From Isoetes taiwanensis (taxonomy: Eukaryota > Streptophyta > Lycopodiopsida > Isoetales > Isoetaceae), in NCBI GenBank assembly GCA_021234155.1, contig JAJEKV010000049.1, positions 5,079,001-5,143,000 of the forward strand: a DNA stretch of 64,000 bases, in the 5' to 3' direction. The position numbers were made by a program, and so were the translations under genes. Positions 33,056 to 44,055 of the stretch are shown piece after piece (positions within the stretch are counted from its first letter, which is position 1; the number at the start of each line of letters is the position of its first letter). The notes below the pieces were generated by a model, which was given only the letters and a program-made list of their open reading frames with translations, had not been told where the DNA came from and searched no databases.

Positions 33056-33990
33056 CTTAATCGTGAGGCTCCAAAGTGCTCAGAAAATGTGATTATTATA
33101 TCTGGTATATTATACATATTAAATCCTGCATCAATGAAACGGGCAAATGCCATCCGCTGCTCCCTTTGAAGCATTGATCTGCGCGCTTCCATTGTTTTTG
33201 TTAAGCGTAACCTGCACATCCCTTAAAGATTAGCCTAGATTAAAATTGTGCACCATATAGATGCTTAAAAGACACTCAAATAAAAAACAAAACCTCACTT
33301 GGAGCTCTCCCCTCCATCTTGATCCACATCATCCAGGGATTCACGCCTTATTAACTATATTAACCATGAGCAAGAAAGGTAACGTCCCATTAGCCATGAG
33401 TTCTAATAATCAGGACAAATGCACCAGGTATTGTTCATCCTATATACACCTTTGTCATACCCCCATCCTTATCCCGAGTTGACTTCTGCTTTGCCACCTA
33501 CAATTAAGTTACTTCAAATCTGTTAAAGCCCTTGATCCAGGTCTAGAAAATAAGAGTTTATCGGCTGAACGTATCATGATCATTGGTAATGTAATGATTG
33601 CCCACTACATGGCAGCGGTTAGAGCCAGGTTCCATCTTTACCCGAGTCTTCATTTGCTTGATTGTATAAAGCTTCTTCTATTTGTAAAAGTTCTGCATCT
33701 ATCTCGTTCTAATACTTCTGGCGTACTCACAAAACGTACAAACCTTATATCAAAGGAATGAGTAAGCAGATCAGGAAGGCAAATGGCCTACAAATACATG
33801 AAAATTGTATATACTTCTGCATGGTGCCCTTTGTAAACCAGCTCACATTAATCTCTGAAGGGGGCTCCAATCTGAATAGCCTCCAGCGGCTGTTTGTACT
33901 TCTGCAACTCGTAGGTGAGTAAGGAACGGCTGCAGAAGTCTCGAAGTAAGCTTTTCTGTGACACCTTTGGCGCAGACCATGAGCTCGCAT
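33056..33990 (-). pseudogene. CIP7-like gene fragment, copy 3
   Basis: The 33056-33211 exon reads LRLTKTMEARRSMLQREQ to FGASRLR. The N-terminal exon ends at 33990 and keeps most of the CIP7-like reading. The middle exon shows the same one-base shift as the other two copies. Differences from copy 1 are ordinary scattered substitutions, in contrast to copy 2. Confidence 0.8.
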
Positions 33991-34156
33991 CTAGATATCG
34001 CAAAGCCCCATGAATAATCATGTTATTTGAAACCTAGGCTTGGTCTACATAGGTATCCAAGTTCAGTCTGCAACAAAAATGAATACGCAGGTTGAATCTG
34101 CGGGAAACATGGGTTATCAGGAAGAAGAAATAAATACCAAGATCAATCTCTAAAAA

Positions 34157-35409
34157 ATATCGATTCCGGTGATCAAGTTGCCACTCCTGCTTGCCCTTCT
34201 CATATTGGGGCCTTGCATTGGGTATTTTTTCAGAGTCCTTGCCATCGCCCTGTTTGCCCAGATAACTTTTTCAGAAAGCGGAAAGGAAGCATTCAGCCTG
34301 TGCATCTCCTACCTACGAAATCTTTGTGAAGCTTTAGAAAAGACTAGAAAGTAAGTATTCCGACCCACCACTGAGCAAAGCCATAGCTCGTCATGCCACA
34401 ACACTTGAGCTGAGGTCATGCCCGCCATCGCCAATAGCCAGGCGTCGAAATAGCAGGAGAACACAAGAACCTTAAGGAGAGGATTTGATGGAGCCGATTC
34501 CTCCCAAGCGGATAAGGACAAAAACGTGGCATCGTTCGAAATTTTTTCCCAAATATTTTTCCCTCGCGATTTTTTCCCCACCCAGGAATCTAAGGCATTA
34601 AAGAATCGAATCTTGGTGAGTCTCGATTATATAAGTGTAGATATTCAATTACTAGCTATGAACAGTCTACATTCTATTTCTAAATTTGCCATTCCATTTT
34701 CCTCTAGAATCTAACTTTGGGCAAAGGGTTACAAAGGGTGATCGGCCATAAGCCGAGAGGACCCAATGTACCTTTTGGCCCTTGCTATATTACCATTTTC
34801 ATGCTAACATAGTATTGTTTGGCTGAGGTACGGATCCTCTCTTCCCTTTGTGATTCCTTTGTTGTTTATGTTAGTATTTTGCGGGAAGTGGATATGGAGC
34901 ATCCAAGAAGCTGCTACCAAACGTCTCGATATGATAAGTTCTTCCTTTCGTCTATTGTAATGCTGGCGTAAAATTATTGTTAAGGGCTATCACTTGTGGC
35001 TTTAACTTCCATGCAGTTGGCTTTGTTTTAACTTCATGGAAAACAGAAATCAATTTACTAATCTAAAACATATACTTGAGTAACTAAGCATGTAAGTAAG
35101 CATTCTTGTGCATTGGATTGGTGTATCCCACATATTGAGAAACAATATTCAAATGCTTTAAGTCTTTATTTTTTCATGTTTACATGTAAATGAAGGGTTC
35201 ACTTGACAGACCTTATTTCTGAAACCAGTAGTCATTTTGATTTCTGCTCCTTTGTAATTGCTATTCAGATACTGGCATATATGCTTCCTACTTTTTCCAA
35301 GACTACAATGTCACATCTAATGTTACTGCATGGTCTTTGTGGCTCTGGCATTGGCATTTTTGGTTTTGTCGCAGGCCTTCATGGACTCTGTTTGCTAGTG
35401 TATAAGTAG
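34157..35409 (+). pseudogene. membrane-protein gene fragment, exons e1-e3 (U6/U7)
   Basis: e1 (34157-34350) is open: VIKLPLLLALLILGPCIGYF, ALFAQITFSESGKEAFSL, LCEALEKTRK, donor GTAAGTAT. The e2 acceptor is damaged (GGCTGAGGTACGG). e3 (35269-35409) reads ILAYMLPTFSKTTMSHLM, GSGIGIFGFVAGLHGLCLLV, YK and stop. With e2 from other copies the three phases fit (e1 AA plus e2 G; e2/e3 phase 0), so about 150 residues with several transmembrane stretches can be read. Family unknown. Confidence 0.52.
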
Positions 35410-36039
35410 CAAGGGAAGTTCAGGCGTATTAAAGATTAATCGTCTGATTAAGTTTACATGGTTATAAGGATAACTTGTCTTGGACTTGTACTTTGGATAT
35501 CAGACTATAGGAACACGAGTACCAAGTTTGAATGCGTTCAGATTTTTGGATTGATAATACAATTGGATGGATTGATCAAGGCGATCTTTGACCTAGGATA
35601 CTAGGTTAGGCCGGGTTTTTTAGACACTTCAATTCTCTCGGTTTAACCGGAGTTGCTTGTGTCCTTCGGTCTATTATCCTATCGATCATGCATTCAATCT
35701 CTATATTGATTTATCTTAAACCAAAGATACTAATGACCGCTAAACTTTTACGAGGATTTTCTATTCGTTATTACGTAAGGATTTTTCAAAGAAGAAATCT
35801 TATAAAAGATTCTAATTCTTTAAGGCAACCTCTGCCACTTGGCTTAATACCAATGATCATATGCCACTCGGCCTGATAAATTATAAGTTACCAGAGAGAC
35901 TCACGCATGAACTTGGACTCAATTTTGACATAAAGACTATGCTACAGGGAATCATTAAACGCCATCAGAGGTATCACTACAGGAGAATGAATAATCGTCA
36001 GAGAGCCTTTATAAAATAGACAACTGCCCAGGCCCTTAT

Positions 36040-36265
36040 TCCTGACGAATATACTGACGAGTTTTATCTGACGATTTAACGTTAGAATAATCGTCAGATC
36101 ATTAGTCAGACATAGTCAGAGGAATAGTCAGTTGAATAGTCAGAGAATTAGTCATTTGAATAGTCATTTGAATAGTCATTTTGTTAGTCAGATAGTTCGT
36201 CAGTTAATCATAATATTAGTCAGTTTATTAGTCAATGCATTAGTTAGAATAATGGTCATTTTATT
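36040..36265 (+). repeat. CACTA left subterminal repeats
   Basis: A run of about a dozen variants of ATTAGTCAG spaced roughly 12-16 bp apart. In CACTA elements such subterminal arrays bind the TnpA-like protein that brings the ends together (established for En/Spm). The motif is also found inverted next to the TIR (CGTCAGAGA). Confidence 0.8.
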
Positions 36266-37196
36266 GAAAATATTAACAATAAATAAAAATTGGTATTTTT
36301 CGTACTGCAAATAAATGAAAGGAGCTCCAAGGAATCGAACCTTGGTTAAACCATTATCTCCAGTTATTCAAATAGATATATAAATAGCAATCAAGTAAGC
36401 CAACAACAATAAAAGAAATATATTTGCAAAACAAAGTTAAAATATGACATCCAATTATCTGTTTCATTCGCAATAGATGTAGCCATAACCAGATTTCATC
36501 ACAATATATCATACCTGTATTGACGATCCATTTTGAACCTTGTTCCCATTTTCGAGCCAGAATCAACTCTGCTAGTCAAGAATTTAAGGTGCCTAATACT
36601 AAGAACTGAATTGTTTCTGCATTTCCAAACCCCTAAAATATCACACAACCTGGTCTGTCCTGAAGCAACTGGCAGTGCAATCCTTCATTGCTATACTGTG
36701 CTGCCTTGTCTGGAGTATTGAGCGGCCTCTGCCGCTTTGCCTCTACATATGATTAAAAATGCCATATCCTAATCCTGTCTTTTGCTGCATTCAAAAATTT
36801 GATAGTAGAATCAAATTAGGGGCAAGCAAAACCCTCAAAAGCACACTAGATACTAGGCAGAGGGGAGAGAAGACTAGTTGGGAAAGCCATAAGTCTGAGA
36901 CAACCAAAACAAATCCAGCAATCAACGGAACTAATGTCTTAATGAAATCGAGCCGAGCAAACAAATAATCTAGGATAACCAAAGCAAGGCTACAGGCAAA
37001 CAAGAATTAAATCCTGACCTGAAAACAAATGGAGTTGGAAAATCGACCTTCTACTGCAGGCAAAGGAGGACAAAGCCAAGGCAAAGGAGGCAGAGCAAAG
37101 GCAAAGGGGCGGGCTGTACTTTAATTTAAGATCAAACTAATACATAATGACATGTTTTCCATAGAAATTCTGCCTTAGAAATTGTCATCAACATAC

Positions 37197-38250
37197 CACA
37201 ACAGGCCATGACAATACATTCTCAGGTGTAATTCCCTCAATGCATGGCTCTTCAAATGCACACTGTTTTGCAAGCGGTAACATTGCAGACACTGCCAAAA
37301 GGAAAAAAATAAATCATATCAGAAGAACTTCAGCTCCATATGTACTTTCTTTGTGCTGTCCAGAACAACCCACAACACAACTGTCTACTTTTCCTAGAAT
37401 GGACGTTAAATAACAGACACATACTTTACGGGCAACAAACGTTAATACTGAATCCTTACTATCGATTCCATATACTTCATGCCAGAAGTCAATGCTGTCC
37501 CTATAGCGGTCTGGGTTCGTAATAGGAGCAACATAAAGCTGCAACAGGACAAGACAAGGCATTAGCTTTTTGTCAATTCTCGGAATGCAGAGTACAACTA
37601 CTAAAACCAGTTTCTATTATGTATCTTAGCTATCATGATAGTTGAGACCCCTCTCTGACACATAGAACCTAGGAAAAGCAAACTTTTCATGCTCCATGGT
37701 GCTTAATATTAAGAGGAATACGCAACTCTCACATAAGCATCAACTAGGAGCTAATGGAAAGTTAATGTTTTTCTAAGGAAATCTTTGAAGATAAAGAATA
37801 GCAAAGTAAATTACATGAACATACAGTGGCAAATGAAGGAAGCATTAAGCCTCCTGGTTTTAGCCAACGATCTCTGGCATATATTACACTGCCCAGCATG
37901 CTCTGCACATTACAAACATAGTTGGAGGATTACACAAGAAAGTTGTAGGACTGTCTGTCAAATGAGCATAAGCCCACATACCTCATACAAAAGCATATAA
38001 CCCATCCATTCTGAAACAATAACATCTGCTTCCTCTTCCAGTTGCACTTCCTAAAAAGAAAACCAGTGGCTCTTTTGTAAGAAGTTAGAGCTAAAAGCAA
38101 TGAAATGTGATGCATGCCTATATTCTTGGTATCCCACTGCTGTATAAGAATTTACTGCAGGTCTGAAATTCTAGCCATGGAAAACAGGGTGTGCTAGATG
38201 ACAACAATAGGAAGGATAAAAATAACTAATTGTTACCTCAACTCGGCCCC
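37197..38250 (-). pseudogene. protein arginine methyltransferase 6-like fragment, introns retained
   Basis: Minus-strand exons: 37982-38050 EVQLEEEADVIVSEWMGYML then LYE (the PRMT double-E loop S-E-W-M-G-Y), 37460-37538 LYVAPITNPDRYRDSIDFWH then EVYGID, and 37197-37291 MSAMLPLAKQCAFEEP then ENVLSWPVV. The 37460/37291 joint is exact (GAT A|TG giving DM). Near 38237 GRVE and a GTAACAA donor mark a worn upstream exon. The SAM-binding N-terminus and the C-terminal barrel are missing. It was captured as genomic DNA inside the CACTA element. Confidence 0.88.
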
Positions 38251-38467
38251 ATTCGCTTTCTGATGCTTGTGTTGATGCTTGTACGATGGCAAAACTTCAC
38301 CGACTGAGTGTGAATCCCCTGTTTACCATATCTGGAAAGCCCTATCGGTATGCAAACCTTCCCAAAATCATTCCGGCGGTCATGGATGCGGCAGAGGATC
38401 ATTCCAGAAACCTAACCCTACTGCCATTTTTTCGCAAACGTCCTAGCACTTTGAATTTTCTACTTTA

Positions 38468-38646
38468 TTTTTAGCACACCAGCCCTACCGGGCCTACAGC
38501 CTTTCCTCAAATTCTAGCCTATCCACGTGTAATTTCCACCTCATCAAAATCTAAAGTGGCATCAATCTACACCATTGAATCTCTAGCTTCATAAATCAAG
38601 GGTCGAGAAAATTAGAAAATAGCCAAGAAAATAGAACGGAGATAGG
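38468..38646. repeat. dispersed repeat D, copy 1
   Basis: About 180 bp beginning TTTTTAGCACACCAGCC, with TATCCACGTG..., CACCTCATCAAAA, AAGTGGCAT and ending AATAGAACGGAGATA. The same pattern recurs at 39024-39204 and 61051-61225. No coding potential. Class unknown. Confidence 0.7.
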
Positions 38647-39023
38647 ATGAGTCGCAATCCCTCTCCCAATTCCCTATTTTATTTCTCCTCCTTTCCATTT
38701 CTTCCCTGCCTCCTCCGTTTCCTGCTTCTTTCCATCAATTCATCGCCCCTCTGTTTCCATCTTTTTGCTATGGCGTTTTTACCACTACTTTGCTATTTTT
38801 TTTCTTACCTTTTTATTTGGTTTTCCTTTTATGATTTCCATATCTTAACCATAACTATTTAAAGTCATCTTATTTTATTCATATAACACAAATTCATGCC
38901 TAAGTTTTCCCATATATACCCTTACGCTTATTTTATTTTCTACAAACCCATTAGACATCCAGAACCATGATTAAACCCTTAATAATTTTAACCGCTAAAC
39001 CAACACCTCATTAATTATACCCT

Positions 39024-39204
39024 TATTTTTAGCACGCCAGCCTAACCAAGCGTGCAACCCTCCTTGTAATTCTAAGCTATCCACGTAGCATGTCCACCTC
39101 ATCAAAAATTGAAGTGGCATTAATTTTTGCCGTAAGATTCATTTTTTTTTCAAGATCTACGGTTAAGGAAATTAGAAAATGGGCAAAAATAGGGCACGGA
39201 GATA
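39024..39204. repeat. dispersed repeat D, copy 2
   Basis: Same block as 38468-38646 in the same orientation (TTTTTAGCACGCCAGCC ... GGGCACGGAGATA), 377 bp downstream. The pair might be the long repeats of a very small retroelement, or a tandem duplication within the CACTA element. I see no TG/CA ends that would decide. Confidence 0.7.
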
Positions 39205-39419
39205 CAAACTGTCACGACCATAGTTTGCCGATTTGAGCTTTATAAAGACCGCTTATTTTAAGAGTGAGGCAAAAATTCCCTATCAGGCGAAGGTATGCCG
39301 TGAAAGGTTTCATTCATTTGCATACTTCGGCAATGGCTCTTGCACAGATTGTTCGGCGTACTGGCGAGATTCCGAAACCATATGCCTGCTTCTAGCTCTT
39401 TTTTGAATTTGTAACTTCT

Positions 39420-39545
39420 GTCCTGCTTCAATATGAAAGTGGAACTCCACAAATTCGCAGCTCCAAAAGCCTGCTCTGGACCATAGTGTTTTTACAAATT
39501 TGCATCTCCAAAAGCCCGCTCTGGACCATAGTGTGTTTACAAATC
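39420..39545. repeat. short tandem duplication in CACTA (about 45 bp units)
   Basis: Two consecutive copies of CTCCAAAAGCC.GCTCTGGACC followed by ATAGTGT...TTTACAAAT. It lies upstream of the SerRS fragment. No function seen. Confidence 0.6.
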
Positions 39546-39593
39546 GGAAGCAGAGTGCTAATCCATTTCTGACTATTGCCCTGGGCCACGGCA

Positions 39594-41030
39594 ATGGCAA
39601 GCACCATAGGAGTCGCCTTCAACCTTACCTTCGTTCACTATGCAGTCACAAAATGCCGCATTGTCGGCCCACAATTCCATCATAAACAGCTCTCGTATCC
39701 TGGTGGAATACGATTTCTGTGCAATGCTGTGGCGATAAACACTGAGAATGAGGCCTCAGCAGGTCCCAAGATTACCTTGCATGTTTTTTCTACATTTTTA
39801 TTTTCTGCTTGCTTAGTCTAGCATGTTTTTCTCAGTTGTAGGAAAAGATACTGGAAGTGGACCAAGCTGGCGAGCCAACGTCGATTTTAAATGGATTCTT
39901 GATAACAAGGACGCAGTGGCTGCAAATATTCAGTGCAGGAAATCTGGACTGATGTTGATTTACTTGTGAAGCTTTATGAACAATCCTGTAATCTGACAGC
40001 GGTAAGCTACATTTCTATTGTTAAATTGGATACCGTCTTGTATTGATGGTAAGAGCTTCATTCTCTTTTGAGATACTTGTGCATCTTTTAGATGGTCTTT
40101 CAGCTCCATTCTGCAATAAATCCTGTATTTTTTTTATCCTAGATTTATAGATGATTTAAAATCATGCATAAGAGTTACAACACGATTTTTTTGGCTCTTT
40201 TATGAAGGACTTCTCAGATACCAGAACTGCTATATTCAGCCTGTAATTATAAGATCCTTCAGATATTGTCCTCATAATTGTAAGGTTTCATCATATATAT
40301 GCCTCAAGATGAGCTCTTATTCACGCTCAAGCATTGATCTAGTCTTGGGATCTGGGAATCAGAACAAAATGGTCTTCATATGCATAATTACTTGGTTGGA
40401 AACCATGCTGCCAAGTCTGAGATTTTCATCTGAGATGCATCCCTGATCTCAGCCACATATCATGTCCCATATGATCAAAATCACAACACTTATTGTACTC
40501 ATGTATGGTATATCCTCAGGGTTTTTGATGACTCTGACCCAGTAGATATTTAGTTATCATATTCTTAAAATCAGTTGCTTTCTAGACTGTGAGGTTTCCA
40601 GAAGTGCTGAGCATGTATACAGTTTTTCTTATTATGTTTAGTGCTTATGCATTTGTTCTTAAAACTTGTTTCCTTTTGTTATAACTTTACTAAGTCTGTC
40701 TAGCCTAACACAATCAAGAACTGTGTAATATCACAGGAAGGCATAAGATCCGTGAGCAGAGAAATGCTGTGGCAGATGCAATGAAAGGGAAGCTAGAGTT
40801 GTTACAGAGGCAAGAGATTATAGAAGAAGGTATGTTGCTCTGCTTTATAGATTGTTCCATGACAATATTTGTATGCATTGCTTCCAGGTAAACAATTAAA
40901 GGAGCAATTATCTGTTCTCGAGGCTAATCTTACATCAGTATCGGATGTGCTTCAGCGGTAAGGACAGAGGATACCAAATATGAGCCATCCGGATGTTCCC
41001 AATGGTTCAGAAGAAGCAGCAGTACTGCAG
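39594..41030 (+). pseudogene. organellar seryl-tRNA synthetase 5' fragment, introns retained
   Basis: Possible first exon 39594-39780 starts MASTIGVAFNLTF and resembles a transit peptide (inference). Exon 39842-40001 codes RANVDFKWILDNKDAVAANI then, after one base shift, DVDLLVKLYEQ. Exon 40737-40829: IREQRNAVADAMKGKLELLQ. Exon 40888-41030: KQLKEQLSVLEANL, stop at LQR, then QRIPNMSHPDVPNGSEEAAV. This is the N-terminal coiled-coil arm of bacterial-type SerRS as in plant organelles. The class II catalytic domain is absent. Acceptors (TAG, CAG) and donors (GTAAG, GTATG) are visible. Confidence 0.85.
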
Positions 41031-41801
41031 AACATTGCATGCATCAGCTTCAACATGGACAGGCCATCTACTGATGAGACAAAACATCTAATAAAAGGGA
41101 GAAAAGCAACTTGCCGCCACTAAAATTTGTTCATACTCTAAATGCAACCACTTGTGTTGTGCCATGAATGATTCTCGCCATACTGGAGAATTTCCAATTT
41201 CCAAGAGAGTGATGGTTCAGTCCTTGTTCCTGAGGTGCTACAACCTTTTATGGGAGGACTTAAAAGTATTTTGCCAAAGTCAGCATCATGATATTTGATG
41301 CCTAGGTCAATATTTATCCCAGTTTCTATGATGTTACTATAGCAATTTGAATGGAAATTGACGATATGGGATTTAATAACTCCACAATACACCTGTATGA
41401 ATGAATTGGGCTGATCTTCTGGATACCTTCACGTAAATGATTTCGAGTCACTCTTCTGTTCTTTTGTGAATGCATCTTTGTCTCTTTTTTACTCCAAAAT
41501 GCTTGACATTCAAAAGAAGAAATTCTATTTGTCGTCATGTCATCAAAAAGGTTTAATAATGGATTAACTTGATGCATGATTCATGCTCTTGGTAATTATG
41601 CAATTAGATGTCATAAGAAAGATGATCCAACATTTCTTTATATTGCATTAACCACCACAAATACAATTCAATTTATACTACTTTGCCCTATTTTTTTATA
41701 CCTTTATTTTCTATAGCCTCTGGCGTGCCTCTAGGGGGGCAAACCCTCGTTTATGTGGGTATGTGGGCATATTCAAGTATATGCTGGCATATACCTAGCA
41801 T

Positions 41802-42140
41802 ATGCTGATGACTGCTAAAAACTGGCTGCTGCCTGTAAATGCTCGGTCATCCGCCGGACTTGGCTATGGCTTCTGCACCTCGGATTCTGCCCTCCCTTCC
41901 GCGCCTTCCGTCAGGGTTCTCTGCGTACAAAGAAAATGGAGGGACTTGACTGCGGCCAGAAGGGTTCAGTTCCTTGTAACATCTACTGGGCTGGACTCGA
42001 TTGCTTTCTTGGGCAACCATCTGATACGCGTCTATATAGGTTGGGGGAGTTTGTTTGAAGCAAATCGGGCATTCAATAAAGTTGTGAAGCCTATTGTGTT
42101 CAAGATGGAGTATGGGACTGCTTGCTCAAAAAATGGATGA
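41802..42140 (+). pseudogene. PPR protein N-terminal fragment
   Basis: In a 112-codon reading, the part FLGNHLIRVYIGWGSLFEAN RAFNKVVKP resembles the first PPR motifs of plant PLS-class organellar RNA-editing or splicing factors, where LGNHLIR.Y..CGSL.EA...F.K is typical. Only one to two motifs remain, with no tandem array and no E/DYW tail, and the reading stops at about 42138. The N-terminal part is not recognisable. It is probably a captured or inserted gene piece in the CACTA element. Confidence 0.6.
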
Positions 42141-43671
42141 GCAAAAAGGTGGTTAGGTACTGAAGCTACAAGGTCGACCAGCTATGGTACAGGTAAGAAA
42201 CAAGGTCTGGGTATCAGACAATCTTAATCCCTTTTCCAAAACCTTATTTGCATTTTCCAGTTCTTCTCCCTCCACTCCAAGCTTTCAAAGTAATTAGAGT
42301 ATATGTATATGGTTTGATGGTATTGAACTTCTTCATGGCGTTCCAGTTCGAGGTAGCATCTTCTTCACTTTGGCCTCCTTACTCTATAGAGGATGTATGG
42401 TCGGATTTTTAAGAGGAAAAAGGGGTTGTTTTGCTCCAAGAGCATACCAAATTTCTAATCCACTATAGAGGGCATGATCTTTTTACAATGACATGTTTGA
42501 GAAATTCATGAATATGGAAGAAATAGGCAAGCCATTGCTCAAAGATCTGGAAAGAATTAAATATTATCTACATTGGAAGACACTTGAAGAAGCTCTGCAT
42601 AAATATATGTGTGAACAAATATTCTTTCTATAGATTTTTGTACGTACCGGCACTTTTCCTAGCAAATCTCAACTCTACCAGCTAATTTCCTATTAATCTT
42701 CACATGTACAAGCTTATTATAGGACAGTTTCTATGAAAAAGTTTGTGTACCAGGAACATAGAAATTTGTACCGGCAAAATTGGCATGCGTAGGACTTTTC
42801 CCACCATTGATTTCAAACCCTTCCCCTTTTAGCAATACTATTAATGCTTTGAAAAATCACCAAAAAGCTCGGGCAATTGCTTACGTGAGCATGTATAGGG
42901 CACATCAGGCTGGGTAGTAACTAGTGTACCCCAAGTTTGGCAAAACCTTAGGCTTGACTTTGACAAAGTTTATGACAATGTTTTTTACTTTCTTTTTAGA
43001 GATCATGCACACGTTGGGTTTTAGGCCCATCTTTTGCGAAAGAGCGTGGAAGTCGGGGCTCGAAAATAATGATGCCCTTAACCAGTAACAATGCCGCCTT
43101 GTATTTCAGACAAGTTAATAACTTATACAAGTTAATATTTCTATTATTATAACAAGTATTATTATAATGTAATGGACGGTTGTTCCACAGTCAGCCCTAA
43201 TAGACACATGACGTGTGTCCTCCTTTCAAACACAGAAATTCATCCTTCATACATTGTTTCGTAATCCTTGTTCCATGACGAGCACCAAAAATTCCTTCAG
43301 GCCAATTTTCATAAAGTCATGGTATCAAGTATTCTATTGTTTTTGAAGTAGCAATTTTGATTGGCTGTGGAAACATGACTTGGAAATATAATTTAAGCCA
43401 CTCCACCCTCTGGCCATGGAGGGCAACCCTCCGTGCGCAGCACCTTATTTTCTTTTGCATAATATATCCCTTGATCCTTTTAAGAAGCATAAACTCTATG
43501 GTATTCCTTTTCAATGTCTTAGAACACACTAACACCCTTCCCCATGAGATAATCTCATTACAACCCACATTAAGCCTAAAGGGGCCAAAGCCTAAATATG
43601 TTATATCACCCTACTAAAATGCAAATCATATGTATTTGTAGGCCACTAGTAGCCATCGGGATGGCAAAATA
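42141..43671. other. CACTA interior without recognisable genes
   Basis: About 1.5 kb of AT-rich sequence between the PPR fragment and the right subterminal array. Short open stretches occur on both strands, but none shows a motif, splice context or repeat that I can support. Confidence 0.6.
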
Positions 43672-44055
43672 GGAGATAGTCAACATAATAGTCACAAAAT
43701 TAATCAGTGTAATCGTCAACTTGTAAGTCATCTAATTAGTCAGATATTTAGTCAAACATTTGGACAGACAGATAGTTAGGTTACTAGTCAGACTCTTAGT
43801 CAGCAAAATCGTCAGAAATGATTCGTCCGACTACTCGTCACCTCATTAGTCAGATTATTAGACAACTAATTAGTCAAGGTAAACGTTAGTTTAAACGTCA
43901 GGAAATTCGTCAGATGCTTATTAGTCAGTTTATTAGTCAGATTTTTCGTCAAATCCAAATGTCAGTTTGTTATCAGATCAAGCGTCATATTAATAGTCAA
44001 ATAAGCATTTGACAAACTATTTTAGAGCCTCTGACGATTTCTCTGACGTTTAGCT
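43672..44055 (+). repeat. CACTA right subterminal repeats
   Basis: More than twenty variants of TAGTCAG/CGTCAG over 380 bp, longer than the left array. The asymmetry between ends is common in CACTA elements. The last copies (CTGACGATTTCTCTGACG) are in inverted orientation next to the TIR. Confidence 0.8.

Larger units (their letters stand above)
28065..35144. repeat. array unit U6 (long form with two LINE insertions, 7.1 kb)
   Basis: Contents: e3, TTTTACAG block, unidentified exon (29432-29652), an approximate empty site for LINE-A copy 2 (about 29670-29690), LINE-C (30358-31876), LINE-A copy 3 (32467-32925), CIP7-like pseudogene (33056-33990), membrane exons (34157-34960). It lies outside the 10.8 kb tandem duplication and gives an outgroup for comparing U2 and U5. 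Confidence 0.88.

Noticed and set aside
36315-36345. tRNA-like T-arm on the minus strand (GGTTCGATTCC within a 5 bp stem, next to GGAGCTCC).
   Set aside because: No matching 5' acceptor strand, and the putative anticodon loop lacks U33; no cloverleaf can be drawn, so not called as a tRNA.
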